Source: DATBRG01 sp036560445 (GTDB lineage: Bacteria > Pseudomonadota > Gammaproteobacteria > Burkholderiales > Methylophilaceae). From it: a DNA stretch of 64,000 bases. The stretch's first letter is position 1, and each line of letters begins with the position of its first letter. The DNA is taken from positions 20,392 through 84,391 of the forward strand of contig DATBRG010000035.1 of NCBI GenBank assembly GCA_036560445.1, in the 5' to 3' direction. The notes below the pieces were generated by a model. It made no database searches and had not been told where the DNA came from. It worked only from the letters and a program-made list of their open reading frames with translations. Both the position numbers and the translations under genes were made by a program. Positions 7,577 through 16,286 of this stretch are shown piece by piece.

Positions 7577-8182
7577 CTATTCTGGAGTGTATTTCTCAGA
7601 ATTCTTGCTATTTATGTTTTTAGCCATGGTGAATACTTCGCCCCATTGGCAACTGGCGGTTTGCCAGTTCCTCATCAGCGCGGCAGCTTTCGAGCGCTCT
7701 TTACCAGACGTGTTTGCAGTAATCTCATCGCGTAATTCGGTGGCATCATCGATATCACCATTCCTTTTGTTGTCGGCCGCAAGGCGAGCCCACATCAGAG
7801 CAATGCTGAGATCGGTTTCAGTCGTGCCGACCAGAGCGCTGGCACGTAAAACTACATGCAGGCCGCGAATGGCATGCCCGGAATAAAGGCGTGCCAGCTG
7901 TAACTGCGCCGGGCCGTAGCCTTGCCGTGCAGCCTTGCAGTACCAATAGGTGGCTTTGTTATTGTCGTAGATCGATAGGTCATTTAATGGGCCACCGCCT
8001 TGACAGCAATAGGTACTGCCAAGCTGATATTGAGCAACGGGATCATTAGTTTCCCCCTCGGTTTTGAGAACTTCGCGTTTGGAAGCGTCGTAGCCCTGCT
8101 GTGCGCCTTCTATCAGCGGCGCGTAACAGCCGCTGAGTAGCAATGGCAGGAATAGAGTCGCCAACGGTAAGAGATTTCTCAT
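7577..8182 (-). CDS. Sel1-repeat-like lipoprotein
   Basis: Taking the ATG at 8182, the product is 201 residues with a lipoprotein signal (MRNLLPLATLFLPLLLSGC, Cys19). Two segments resemble Sel1/TPR-like repeats: DPVAQYQLGSTYCC and KAARQGYGPAQLQLARLYSG, with a third possible at IALMWARLAADN. Such repeats mediate protein contacts, often in envelope-stress signalling. An in-frame TTG at 8194 would add four residues. It converges on the exported-protein gene at 6651, leaving only eight bases between stops. The C-terminus is Asn/Lys-rich. Confidence 0.75.
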   Translation of the reverse strand: MRNLLPLATLFLPLLLSGCYAPLIEGAQQGYDASKREVLKTEGETNDPVAQYQLGSTYCCQGGGPLNDLSIYDNNKATYWYCKAARQGYGPAQLQLARLYSGHAIRGLHVVLRASALVGTTETDLSIALMWARLAADNKRNGDIDDATELRDEITANTSGKERSKAAALMRNWQTASCQWGEVFTMAKNINSKNSEKYTPE

Positions 8183-8208
8183 ACTCAACCGCAAGTCAAG
8201 TCTATACC

Positions 8209-8538
8209 TTAATCATGGATCCTGACTTTGATGTGATTCTTGACCGAAGCGACACCTTCGACGTTATTTGCAATTGAAACTGCCTGATCTACTTCTGCCT
8301 TGGTCTTGGCGGTGCCACTCAACCACACCACGCCGTTATTGTCTGTATCTACTTTGATATGGGTCGTGCTGGCCAGGTTTTCTGCAGCCAGTTTGGTTTT
8401 GATCTTGGTAGTGATCGCCGAATCTTTAACGAAGGCCTTGGGGTGTGAACGGTCACCATCTGTATTGTCGGTATAGCCTACCAGTGGGGTCAGCAGGGTA
8501 CTTAATAGGAAAAAGCTCGTAGCAAATTTGATTTTCAT
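8209..8538 (-). CDS. BON-domain periplasmic protein (OsmY-like)
   Basis: The 109-residue protein has a signal peptide (MKIKFATSFFLLSTLLTPLVG) and one BON domain at about residues 38-107: AITTKIKTKLAAENL, then VDTDNNGVVWLSGTAKTKAEVDQAV and VEGVASVKNHIKV. BON domains bind phospholipid surfaces; OsmY has two, this protein has one. It is induced by osmotic or envelope stress in related systems. The motif GTCTGTTCGCTAGCGTAC lies 60 bases upstream of the start, where an activator or operator would sit. Confidence 0.92.
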   Translation of the reverse strand: MKIKFATSFFLLSTLLTPLVGYTDNTDGDRSHPKAFVKDSAITTKIKTKLAAENLASTTHIKVDTDNNGVVWLSGTAKTKAEVDQAVSIANNVEGVASVKNHIKVRIHD

Positions 8539-8597
8539 GATCTGTCATTCTTTGAAAGTTGGAGAGAATGGAGATCATGCGGTTATTTCTGAAGTTG

Positions 8598-8615
8598 GTC
8601 TGTTCGCTAGCGTAC
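8598..8615 (+). promoter_or_regulatory. Stress-block motif, copy C
   Basis: GTCTGTTCGCTAGCGTAC is the best copy of the recurring motif and lies 60 bases upstream of the BON-domain start on the minus strand. The core GTnCGCTAGCGnAC is dyad-symmetric. Confidence 0.55.
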
Positions 8616-8673
8616 GCAACCGCCAAGTCATGGCATCACTAAAGCTGGGGTCTATTTGAATCGGGGAATCTGT

Positions 8674-8895
8674 TCAGTTGCCGGCTCTTAACGGATCGAG
8701 CAGAGCCGACAAACCGTTGTGATCAAGCTCCTGCATGAGCGCCAGTAACCGGCCGATTTCCCCTTGCGGGAAACCTTTACGGGCAAACCAGTTAAGGTAG
8801 TTTCCCGGTAAGTCTGCGATTAAGTATCCCTTGTATTTACCATAAGGCATGGAGCGGGTGACCAAAAGTTTCAGGTCTTGTGGCTCGTGGTACAT
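8674..8895 (-). CDS. DUF3820 (QSregVF_b-like) protein
   Basis: The 73-residue protein matches DUF3820, with the hallmark MPYGKYKGYLIADLPGNYL and WFARKGFPQGEIGRLLALMQE. Small members occur across proteobacteria; one Pseudomonas relative is described as a quorum-sensing-regulated virulence factor, and the fold is a compact basic domain that may bind nucleic acid. It starts four bases after the Kdo hydroxylase stop, so the two are co-transcribed. No specific function can be given. Confidence 0.85.
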   Translation of the reverse strand: MYHEPQDLKLLVTRSMPYGKYKGYLIADLPGNYLNWFARKGFPQGEIGRLLALMQELDHNGLSALLDPLRAGN

Positions 8896-8899
8896 GAAT

Positions 8900-9865
8900 T
8901 CAGGCCGTGACCAGAGGCCGCTTGGTCAGCTGTTCGAGTACCCTTAGGGGTGAGAGTTCTGGGTGGTATTGTCCTGAAATTGGCAGGTGAAAGGTCTGTT
9001 CAAACATGAATTGCCCGGACATTGCCGCGTGCAGCACTTGATCAGAGAAACATATCCAGGTGCTGCCGGGCATAAAATCCACGAGTTGCTGCGGTGCATT
9101 TTCCTGGTAATCAAGATCGGCCTTCATGCGGTCATGCAGGTGCAGCATGATGTGGTCATATTCGCTACGGCAGCTCTTGGTGATCTTTAGCATGTGCAAC
9201 AGCCCAGCCAAGCCTGGTAATGGAGCTGGAATCTCTGGCAGGAAGCGCAGGGCAGCTTCTTCAAATGGCTCACCTACACGCCAGATACGGGGCAGGCCTG
9301 CTGGGTTTACGTTGGTGAATACGCGTAGAATGCGTTCCCCGTGGTTAGGGCGTGAGGGGAAGGCATCGACATGCAGGCGCGAATCGTCTTTCTTCCAGGA
9401 AGGGGGCGGGCCTTCTACCTTGCCAGGGCGAAAACTAGTGCGCGCCTGATTCAGATGCTGCGTATATCGTGGGAATAGCTTGTTGATGAGAGATGCTGAT
9501 TGCGCAGCATAGCGGCCTATCATATCGCCTAACAGGTTCAGTAATTCTGGTGAGCCGGTAGCCCCACGCACTACCTTGCCTTCCAGGCTGATATTTTTGC
9601 GCTTGCCACTCAACCATTCATCCGAATAGAAAATCTGCTCTTCATCACGCATGGCAAAACCGACCGGTAGATGTAGAACCTTGCCTTGTTCAAGTGCCAG
9701 TGCACATTGCTCACTCATGGCTGTATCAACATCGGGCTGCCAATCGCTGATGGGGATAATTTCTATGGCTTGAGTTTGTAGGGCTTGCGTCATAGCTGTA
9801 TCCGTAGGGTGGATACGGTAGTCTAGCAGAGCAATTGTCTGCTTGCCATGTCGCAAGTCACTCAA
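8900..9865 (-). CDS. kdoO: Kdo hydroxylase family protein
   Basis: The product (321 residues) matches Kdo_hydroxy, an Fe(II)/2-oxoglutarate-dependent enzyme that 3-hydroxylates Kdo in lipopolysaccharide to give Ko, protecting the acid-labile linkage. The key segment is SRLHVDAFPSRPNHGERILR, containing the HxD iron ligands; FSDQVLHAAMSGQF near the C-terminus supplies the distal histidine and Arg/Ser region. It should act on the inner membrane. The start is uncertain: the longest frame opens with TTG at 9865 with no good ribosome-binding site, while an ATG at 9793 is also possible. It is divergent from tsaB. Confidence 0.88.
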   Translation of the reverse strand: MSDLRHGKQTIALLDYRIHPTDTAMTQALQTQAIEIIPISDWQPDVDTAMSEQCALALEQGKVLHLPVGFAMRDEEQIFYSDEWLSGKRKNISLEGKVVRGATGSPELLNLLGDMIGRYAAQSASLINKLFPRYTQHLNQARTSFRPGKVEGPPPSWKKDDSRLHVDAFPSRPNHGERILRVFTNVNPAGLPRIWRVGEPFEEAALRFLPEIPAPLPGLAGLLHMLKITKSCRSEYDHIMLHLHDRMKADLDYQENAPQQLVDFMPGSTWICFSDQVLHAAMSGQFMFEQTFHLPISGQYHPELSPLRVLEQLTKRPLVTA

Positions 9866-9911
9866 AGTTAGTGGCGGCAGAGCGGCCGGTTTGATGGCAA
9901 AATAGCGGCTG

Positions 9912-10622
9912 ATGATGAAACTACTCGCACTCGATACCTCTACTGAATATCTATCACTATGCTTATGGCTGGATGGCGTGGCTCACACCCGCAATTTGCT
10001 CGCCGGACAAAGCCATTCGCAGCAGATTCTGCCCTTGCTGCGTGAGATTTTGACCGAAGCGAAGCTAGAGTTAGGTGATTTGGATTACATCGCTTTTGGC
10101 GCGGGCCCTGGCTCATTCACAGGGTTACGTATAGGTTGCGGCGTAGCCCAGGGTTTGGCCTTTGGCGCGAATTTGCCGGTAGTGGCAGTAAGTACCCTGC
10201 AAGCGCTGGCGCAGGGCGCAATGACAAAAGACCCGACCGCAGTCCGCATAATCGCTTGTCTGGATGCACGTATGGGCGAGGTTTACCACGCGGCTTATAT
10301 CAGGAACGGCGAATGTTGGGATGAGATTAGTGCGCCTGGCTTATATAAGCCGGAGGCCATACCCACATTGCCCGGCGAGGGCTGGGTTGGTGCCGGAAGT
10401 GGCTGGTCAGCTTATGGTGATGCCTTGAAGCATGGCTATGCTAAACAGATCATCTCTACCATGCCGGAAGAATATCCCAATGCAACCGCTATCGCCGCAC
10501 TTTCACTACCGATGTTTGCAGCCGGCTTGGGGGTAGCTGCAGCACAGGCCGCCCCTATTTATATTCGTAACAAGGTTGCGCTTAAGACTAGCGAGCGCGA
10601 AGCAGGGCTCAGGTTCAATTGA
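9912..10622 (+). CDS. tsaB: tRNA threonylcarbamoyladenosine biosynthesis protein TsaB
   Basis: This 236-residue protein begins MMKLLALDTSTEYLSLCL and carries GPGSFTGLRIG, the hallmarks of TsaB, an actin-fold partner of TsaD in the t6A37 modification of ANN-decoding tRNAs. Length is typical (about 220-240). Two adjacent ATGs (9912, 9915) are equally acceptable. Its stop overlaps the TTG start of rimI in TTGA, showing translational coupling. The pairing of tsaB with rimI is common in proteobacteria. Confidence 0.96.
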   Translation: MMKLLALDTSTEYLSLCLWLDGVAHTRNLLAGQSHSQQILPLLREILTEAKLELGDLDYIAFGAGPGSFTGLRIGCGVAQGLAFGANLPVVAVSTLQALAQGAMTKDPTAVRIIACLDARMGEVYHAAYIRNGECWDEISAPGLYKPEAIPTLPGEGWVGAGSGWSAYGDALKHGYAKQIISTMPEEYPNATAIAALSLPMFAAGLGVAAAQAAPIYIRNKVALKTSEREAGLRFN

Positions 10623-11080
10623 GTGCCCAACTTAATCCCAGGTTCCTGTTTCGGCCCATGCAGATGGCTGACCTGGATGCGGTCATGGCTATCGAGCCAA
10701 TCATTTACACCTATCCCTGGACCCGCGGAAATTTCAAGGACTCACTCAATGCAGGCTACAGTTGCTGGCTTTACAATGAGGGTAATAACACCATTGGTTA
10801 TGCCGTGCTGATGCTGGTGCTGGATGAAGCGCATCTGCTCAATCTCAGCATTGCAAAAGCGTATCAGGGGCGTGGCTTGGGGCGCACCCTGCTTGAACAG
10901 ATGATGCATGTGGCACGTCAGCACGGCGCACAGAATATGTTCCTTGAAGTACGGACATCCAACAAAACGGCTATTCATTTATATGAGAATGTTGGCTTCA
11001 ATGAGATGGCAGTACGCCGCGGTTACTACCCAGCCAAGGATGGGCGCGAGGATGCGATTTTAATGGGTATGGCGTTATGA
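10619..11080 (+). CDS. rimI: Ribosomal protein S18-alanine N-acetyltransferase RimI
   Basis: The 153-residue GNAT acetyltransferase acetylates the N-terminal alanine of S18. Visible are the acetyl-CoA loop AYQGRGLGRTLLE (about residues 79-91), the N-terminal IEPIIYTYPWTRGNF typical of RimI, and the C-terminal EVRTSNKTAIHLYENVGF followed by RRGYYPAKDGREDAILM. The start is a TTG at 10619 overlapping the tsaB stop. An in-frame ATG at residue 14 would remove the beginning of the GNAT fold, so TTG is preferred. Confidence 0.94.
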   Translation: MSAQLNPRFLFRPMQMADLDAVMAIEPIIYTYPWTRGNFKDSLNAGYSCWLYNEGNNTIGYAVLMLVLDEAHLLNLSIAKAYQGRGLGRTLLEQMMHVARQHGAQNMFLEVRTSNKTAIHLYENVGFNEMAVRRGYYPAKDGREDAILMGMAL

Positions 11081-11090
11081 GAGTAACCCT

Positions 11091-11855
11091 ATGAGCTTGT
11101 CGCGGGAAGATATGCTGCGTGAGCTGGAGTTACTGCCTGTGTGGCAGTTACGCGAAGCGCCTAAGCCGCAACCGGTAGCAAAGATCGAGCAGGCAACACC
11201 GGTTATTGAGCCCGTTGCAGTAGAGGTTGCTGAGCCTGATCTGCCAGCGCTGCATGTCAGTCTTGGCCAAGGCAGGCGCGAAGCCATCATGCAGATGGAT
11301 TGGCAAAACCTGCAAGAATGCGTGGCGAATTGCGAAGCTTGTGGTTTAGCCAAAACCCGTACCCAAACGGTGTTTGGCGTTGGCGACCCGAATGCCGAAT
11401 GGCTGATTGTGGGTGAAGCGCCGGGTGCAGAGGAAGACCGCAAGGGTGAGCCGTTTGTCGGGCAAGCTGGCAAGCTGCTGGATAACATGCTGGCCGCCAT
11501 CAAGCTCAAGCGCGGGCAGAACGTTTATATCGCCAATGTGCTCAAGTGCCGTCCGCCGGAGAACCGCGATCCGCAGGGCGAAGAGGTGACGCAGTGTGAT
11601 CCTTTCCTCAAGCGCCAGGTGGAATTGATCAAGCCCAAGTTGATTGTTGCCTTGGGTAAGTTCGCAGCACAATCACTGCTGAATTCAGAAAGCACCATCG
11701 CCAGCATGCGCGGCAAATTGCATGACTATCACGGAGTGCCAGTGGTCGTCACTTATCACCCTGCCTATTTGTTACGTAACCTGCCGGATAAGGCCAAGGC
11801 CTGGGAAGACCTGTGCTTCGCTGTAAAAACCATGCAGGGCTTGCAATCCGAGTAA
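11091..11855 (+). CDS. Uracil-DNA glycosylase, family 4/5 type
   Basis: The 254-residue enzyme removes uracil from DNA. Motif A is GEAPGAEEDRKGEPFVGQAG and motif B is HPAYLLRN. The cysteines in CVANCEACGLAKTRT and a downstream CRPPENRDPQ segment match the 4Fe-4S ligands of thermostable-type UDGs. The first 60 or so residues are Pro/Glu-rich and probably disordered, an N-terminal extension often seen in betaproteobacterial members (once annotated as phage-polymerase-related). It starts ten bases after rimI and should belong to the same operon. Confidence 0.94.
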   Translation: MSLSREDMLRELELLPVWQLREAPKPQPVAKIEQATPVIEPVAVEVAEPDLPALHVSLGQGRREAIMQMDWQNLQECVANCEACGLAKTRTQTVFGVGDPNAEWLIVGEAPGAEEDRKGEPFVGQAGKLLDNMLAAIKLKRGQNVYIANVLKCRPPENRDPQGEEVTQCDPFLKRQVELIKPKLIVALGKFAAQSLLNSESTIASMRGKLHDYHGVPVVVTYHPAYLLRNLPDKAKAWEDLCFAVKTMQGLQSE

Positions 11856-11905
11856 GCTTCCCCATCTAATTGGTCGTACATCCTTAATTTACGGGAATCA
11901 GCAAA

Positions 11906-12502
11906 ATGAAAACAAACATGCTCAAGATATTCATCCTTACATTGGCGTTGAGCCTATCCGGTTGCGGTTACAACACATTTCAGTCGCTGGATGAGCAGGT
12001 CAAGGCAGACTGGTCTGAAGTCCTTAACCAGTACCAGCGCCGTGCTGACCTGGTGCCTAATTTGGTGAATACGGTAAAGGGCTATGCCACGCATGAAGAG
12101 AAGGTGCTGACAGAAGTGACCGAGGCACGTGCCAAGGTTAGCAGCATCCAGGCGACACCAGAGCTCATCAATGACGAAGCTGCCTTTGCCAAGTTCCAGG
12201 CGGCGCAAAGCCAGATGACTTCTGCGCTATCAAGGTTGCTGGTGGTTTCTGAAAACTATCCGAAGCTGAAGGCCGACGCTGGTTTCCGCGATCTGCAAGC
12301 TCAGCTGGAAGGGACTGAAAATCGCGTAACGGTAGCGCGTAATCGCTATATCCAGGCCGTGAAAGAATACAACATAGCCGTGCGCTCGTTCCCTAATAAC
12401 CTGACTGCCATGATGTTTGGTTACAAAGCCAAGCCTAGCTTCACGGTTGAGAACGAGAAGGAAATTTCCAAGGCGCCAGCAGTCAATTTTGACAGCAAAT
12501 AA
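11906..12502 (+). CDS. LemA family lipoprotein
   Basis: The 198-residue protein has a lipoprotein signal (LTLALSLSGC) and the LemA helical domain (YNTFQSLDEQVKADWSEVLNQ, RRADLVPNLVNTVKGYATHEE, and YNIAVRSFPNNLTAMMFGYK). LemA proteins form coiled-coil helical bundles at the membrane; their exact job is unsettled. The two following genes encode TPM-domain proteins, and the LemA-TPM-TPM set is a recurrent cassette, suggesting they work as one envelope complex. Confidence 0.94.
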   Translation: MKTNMLKIFILTLALSLSGCGYNTFQSLDEQVKADWSEVLNQYQRRADLVPNLVNTVKGYATHEEKVLTEVTEARAKVSSIQATPELINDEAAFAKFQAAQSQMTSALSRLLVVSENYPKLKADAGFRDLQAQLEGTENRVTVARNRYIQAVKEYNIAVRSFPNNLTAMMFGYKAKPSFTVENEKEISKAPAVNFDSK

Positions 12503-12517
12503 CCAACTGCTATAGCC

Positions 12518-13381
12518 GTGTTTACTCAACTGTTAAGGCGCTGCTTATTGTTTGCATTGCTACTGGCATTCACCTGCAGTGCCATGGCCGATGAGGTTGC
12601 CGTACCTCCGTTGGAACATCGTGTCACTGACCTTACCGCTACATTGAGTGCAGAACAGCAGGCAGACCTGGAGTCTAAACTAGCGCAGTTTGAGCAGGAA
12701 AAAGGTAGTCAAATTGCCTTGCTGATAGTGCCGACTACCCAGCCTGAAGTCATAGAGCAATACTCAATCCGAGTGGTTGATGCCTGGAAGCTTGGCCGAA
12801 AGAAAGTCGATGATGGTGTATTGATCCTGATTGCCAAGGATGACCACAAAATGCGTATTGAAGTTGGCTACGGATTGGAAGGCGTAATCCCGGACGCAGT
12901 GGCAAAACGTATCATCGCCGAAATCATGGCGCCGCATTTCAAGCAGGGTGATTTTTATGGCGGTATTGATGCCGCTGCGGATGCCCTGATAGGTCTGATT
13001 AGCGGTGAGGCACTACCCGCACCGCAGCAGCGGCAAGTATCAAATAATGCTAATTGGGAAAATATGTTGCCGTTATTACTGTTCGGCGGCATCGTCATCG
13101 GTGGGTTGTTGCGTGCCATGCTGGGTAACTTTATGGGTGGTGCAGCTACAGGTGGTTTGATAGGTGTGGCAATCTGGGTATTTGGCGGTGGTTTAGTTGT
13201 TGCCATAGTTCTGGCTATCATTGCTTTCTTTCTGACCATGAGCAGTAGCTTCGGTAGCATGAACAGGTACGGTGGCTATGGAGGTTTTGGTGGTGGTGGA
13301 GGGGGCGGCTTCGGAGGAGGAGGTTTCTCTGGTGGCGGAGGCGGTGGCTTCGGCGGCGGCGGCGCCTCCGGAAACTGGTAA
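12518..13381 (+). CDS. TPM-domain (YgcG-type) membrane protein with Gly-rich tail
   Basis: The 287-residue product has a signal peptide (cleavage after AMA near residue 23), a TPM domain at about 30-165 (HRVTDLTATLSAEQQADLE, QIALLIVPTT, GVLILIAKDDHKMRIEVGYG), two hydrophobic segments at about 185-245 and a nearly pure Gly/Phe/Ser tail. TPM domains are linked to thylakoid or membrane-protein repair and phosphatase-like folds, but the bacterial role is unknown. The start is a GTG at 12518. The tail arises from GGT/GGC-rich low-complexity DNA (13270-13375), a potential slippage site. Confidence 0.92.
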   Translation: MFTQLLRRCLLFALLLAFTCSAMADEVAVPPLEHRVTDLTATLSAEQQADLESKLAQFEQEKGSQIALLIVPTTQPEVIEQYSIRVVDAWKLGRKKVDDGVLILIAKDDHKMRIEVGYGLEGVIPDAVAKRIIAEIMAPHFKQGDFYGGIDAAADALIGLISGEALPAPQQRQVSNNANWENMLPLLLFGGIVIGGLLRAMLGNFMGGAATGGLIGVAIWVFGGGLVVAIVLAIIAFFLTMSSSFGSMNRYGGYGGFGGGGGGGFGGGGFSGGGGGGFGGGGASGNW

Positions 13382-13383
13382 TC

Positions 13384-13881
13384 ATGCAGATAAAACGCTT
13401 CTTCAAGCATATGCTGACAATGCCCTGGCTGGTGCGCCGTTATTTCTCGGCCGCCGCCATGCACGATATCCAAAGCGCTATCAGCGAGAGTGAGCATACA
13501 CATAGTGGTGAAATTCGCTTTGTGGTCGAAGCCGCTTTGCACCCACTGCAACTCATACATGGCATTACGCCGCACCAGCGCGCTATTGAGTTGTTTGCGC
13601 AACTAGGCATCTGGGATACCGAGCACAACAATGGCGTACTGGTCTACCTGTCGCTGGCTGACCGGCGTGTTGAAGTGGTTGGTGATCGTGGAATTCACGG
13701 ACACGTTGGCACGGCTGGCTGGGAATCGATTTGCAAAGAGATGGAAAGCGCTTTTCGCCAAAGCCGCTTCGAGGCTGGGGTATTACAAGGCATAGCGCGC
13801 ATTACCGAGGTGCTGCAACAGCACTTTCCTGCGAACGGGGCTAATCAAAACGAGCTACCAGATGAACCTTTGATTTTGTAG
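13384..13881 (+). CDS. TPM-domain protein, second copy
   Basis: This 165-residue protein carries a TPM domain without signal peptide or Gly-rich tail: SGEIRFVVEAALHPLQLI, NNGVLVYLSLADRRVEVVGDRGI and SICKEMESAFRQSRFEAGVLQG are the family signatures. It lies two bases after the longer TPM gene, and the LemA/TPM/TPM trio is a standard arrangement. The short hydrophilic N-terminus has a few basic residues. It is probably cytoplasmic-face or peripheral. Confidence 0.9.
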   Translation: MQIKRFFKHMLTMPWLVRRYFSAAAMHDIQSAISESEHTHSGEIRFVVEAALHPLQLIHGITPHQRAIELFAQLGIWDTEHNNGVLVYLSLADRRVEVVGDRGIHGHVGTAGWESICKEMESAFRQSRFEAGVLQGIARITEVLQQHFPANGANQNELPDEPLIL

Positions 13882-13945
13882 TCAGGCTGACTTGAATGCG
13901 GTTTCCCTATAAAATCCGCACCTTGTCCAGTTCAAAGAGTTATTC

Positions 13946-15661
13946 ATGCGCGCATCCCAGTTTTTTCTAGCTACGCAAAAAGAAGCACCACAAGAAGCTG
14001 AGTTGCTCAGTCATCGCCTGATGTTGCGTGCCGGCCTCATCAAACGTTTGGGTTCGGGCCTATACAGCTGGATGCCGCTGGGTTTGCGGGTGTTGCGTAA
14101 GGTGGAAGCCATCGTGCGTGACGAGATGAACAAGGCTGGTGCGCTGGAATTGCTGATGCCTGCGGTGCAACCCAAAGAACTCTGGGAAGAAACCGGGCGC
14201 TGGGCGGTCTTCGGTCCACAAATGCTGAAAATCAAGGACAGGCACGAACGTGATTTCTGTTTTGGCCCAACCCATGAAGAAGTCATCACCGACATTGCGC
14301 GTAAGGAAATACGCTCCTACAAGCAACTGCCGCTGAACTTTTACCAGATACAGACTAAATTCCGTGATGAGATACGCCCACGTTTTGGCGTCATGCGTGC
14401 ACGCGAGTTCATGATGAAAGATGCCTATTCCTTCCACACTAGCCTGGCCTCGCTGGAGCAGACTTATCAGGTCATGTATCAAGCTTACAGTAATGTTTTT
14501 AACCGCCTCGGCCTCAAGTTCCGCGCGGTACGTGCCGATACCGGCGCAATTGGCGGTGACGGTTCACACGAGTTCCATGTGCTGGCAGATTCTGGTGAAG
14601 ATGCGCTCGCTTACTGCCCGGACTCCGATTACGCAGCCAACGTTGAGCTGGCCGAGGCGCTAGCGCCTTCAGCTACGCGCGCGCAACCTAACGAGACTAT
14701 GCGCGAGGTAGAAACGCCTAAGCAAACCACTTGCGAGGATGTCGCAGCCTTACTCGGCATCAGCCTGCAGCGAACGGTAAAAGCCATTGCCTTAATGGCG
14801 GGGGGCCAGTTTTATTTACTGCTATTGCGCGGTGACCACAGCCTGAATGAAATCAAAGTAGCCAAGCTGGAAGGTTTGTCCGAATTCCGTTTTGCCAGTG
14901 AAGAGGAAGTCCGTAGCCACCTTAATTGCCCGCCTGGCTTTATCGGCCCGGTCGGTGTCTCGGCCAATGTGTGTGTGATAGCAGATAGAACTGTGGCCAC
15001 CATGAGCGATTTCGTTTGTGGCGCTAATAAACCCAAATATCATCTTGCAGGTGTTAATTTTGGTCGTGACCTGCCAGAGCCCATGCTGGTAGCGGATATA
15101 CGCAATGTGGTCACAGGTGATCCCAGCCCGGATGGCAAAGGTACGTTGGAACTTTGCCGTGGCATTGAAGTTGGCCATATCTTCCAGTTGCGTACCAAGT
15201 ATTCCAAAGCCATGAGTGCCACTTTCCTCGATGAGAATGGCCAGACCCTGCCCATGGAAATGGGCTGCTACGGCATTGGCGTATCGCGCATCGTCGGTGC
15301 AGCCATCGAGCAATGGAATGACGCACGTGGGATTATCTTCCCCGCTGCCATGGCCCCTTTCCAGGTGGCAATTGCGGCCATTGGTTTTGAGCGTAGCGAT
15401 ACGGTACGAGATGCAGCACTCAAGCTACATGATGAGTTGCAGGCGGCTGGTATCGACGTGCTACTGGATGACCGTGGTGAAAGGCCGGGGGTGATGTTTG
15501 CTGATATGGAGCTGATCGGTATCCCACATCGAATCGTTATTGGTGAACGTAGCCTCAACGAAAACCAGGTCGAATATCAGGCGCGTACTGAAAGTGAGGC
15601 GCAAGTAGTCGGCTTGAACGACATCGTGACCAAGGTGCAACAGGCATTGTGCGTCAGCTAA
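13946..15661 (+). CDS. proS: Prolyl-tRNA synthetase
   Basis: At 571 residues this is a bacterial-type class II ProRS with the editing insertion. Motif 1 lies around GLYSWMPLGLRVLRKVE, motif 2 around RDEIRPRFGVMRAREFMMKDAYSFH, and motif 3 is in MEMGCYGIGVSRIVGA. The Ala-tRNA(Pro) editing (INS) domain occupies roughly residues 225-400, and the anticodon-binding domain follows. Length is typical (about 570). The stop overlaps the following transglycosylase gene by 13 bases. Confidence 0.98.
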   Translation: MRASQFFLATQKEAPQEAELLSHRLMLRAGLIKRLGSGLYSWMPLGLRVLRKVEAIVRDEMNKAGALELLMPAVQPKELWEETGRWAVFGPQMLKIKDRHERDFCFGPTHEEVITDIARKEIRSYKQLPLNFYQIQTKFRDEIRPRFGVMRAREFMMKDAYSFHTSLASLEQTYQVMYQAYSNVFNRLGLKFRAVRADTGAIGGDGSHEFHVLADSGEDALAYCPDSDYAANVELAEALAPSATRAQPNETMREVETPKQTTCEDVAALLGISLQRTVKAIALMAGGQFYLLLLRGDHSLNEIKVAKLEGLSEFRFASEEEVRSHLNCPPGFIGPVGVSANVCVIADRTVATMSDFVCGANKPKYHLAGVNFGRDLPEPMLVADIRNVVTGDPSPDGKGTLELCRGIEVGHIFQLRTKYSKAMSATFLDENGQTLPMEMGCYGIGVSRIVGAAIEQWNDARGIIFPAAMAPFQVAIAAIGFERSDTVRDAALKLHDELQAAGIDVLLDDRGERPGVMFADMELIGIPHRIVIGERSLNENQVEYQARTESEAQVVGLNDIVTKVQQALCVS

Positions 15662-16245
15662 TCGTACTATCCTGGCTACTTTATGCGGCCAATGCGTTGG
15701 CCGGCGGACAGATAGAGGAGCCTCTCTCCAATAGTGTCAAAGCGCTGATGCAGAAATCGATCAGCGATGGCGCCGCGCCGCGTACCATCTTTGCCAATCA
15801 GCTGGAAGGCAGGCTCTGGTTAAGAGATATGTCGGAGCGGCTGAAAACCCGTATGCCAGACAAAGATCTGCGCGAGGATTTTTTGCGTACCGTGTACTAT
15901 GAAGCATCTCGCGCCGGGCTAGACCCGCAGCTGGTGCTGGGCCTGATCCAGGTCGAAAGCGGTTTTAAGAAGTATGCGGTTTCCTCGGTTGGTGCCCGAG
16001 GCTATATGCAAGTCATGCCATTCTGGGTGCGCAGCATCGGCTCGCCGGAGCACAACCTGTTTCACCTGCGTCTCAATCTGCGTTACGGTTGCACTATCCT
16101 GCGCCACTATCTGGATATAGAACATGGTGATTTGTACCGTGCATTAGGCCGCTATAACGGTAGCTTGGGGCAGCCGGAGTATCCTACCCTGGTCGTCGGC
16201 GCATGGCATAGAAACTGGGCCTATCGGCCATTCAACCTATCTTAG
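15649..16245 (+). CDS. Lytic transglycosylase (SLT domain)
   Basis: The 198-residue protein has a signal peptide (LIVLSWLLYAANALA) and an SLT domain with catalytic Glu103 in GLIQVESGF, followed by SSVGARGYMQVMP and RYNGSLGQPEYP. It cleaves peptidoglycan glycan strands with formation of 1,6-anhydro ends. The GTG start lies inside the end of proS, so expression is coupled to it. An SLT gene directly behind proS is a frequent betaproteobacterial arrangement. Confidence 0.92.
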   Translation: MRQLIVLSWLLYAANALAGGQIEEPLSNSVKALMQKSISDGAAPRTIFANQLEGRLWLRDMSERLKTRMPDKDLREDFLRTVYYEASRAGLDPQLVLGLIQVESGFKKYAVSSVGARGYMQVMPFWVRSIGSPEHNLFHLRLNLRYGCTILRHYLDIEHGDLYRALGRYNGSLGQPEYPTLVVGAWHRNWAYRPFNLS

Positions 16246-16267
16246 AGGCATCACGCCCTGCGCTAAC

Positions 16268-16286
16268 TTGCACATTTGTGGTGCAA
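16268..16286. promoter_or_regulatory. Dyad-symmetric candidate operator
   Basis: TTGCAC at 16268-16273 and GTGCAA at 16281-16286 form an inverted repeat with a seven-base spacer; a second overlapping symmetry pairs CATTTG with CAAATG. It lies about 140 bases upstream of the DUF1097 gene, in a region with no reading frame of interest. No regulator can be named. Confidence 0.35.

Noticed and set aside
13276..13602. Pro-rich minus-strand frame opposite the Gly-rich tail
   Set aside because: It is the antisense of GGT/GGC-rich repeats in the TPM gene; no ribosome-binding site or family.
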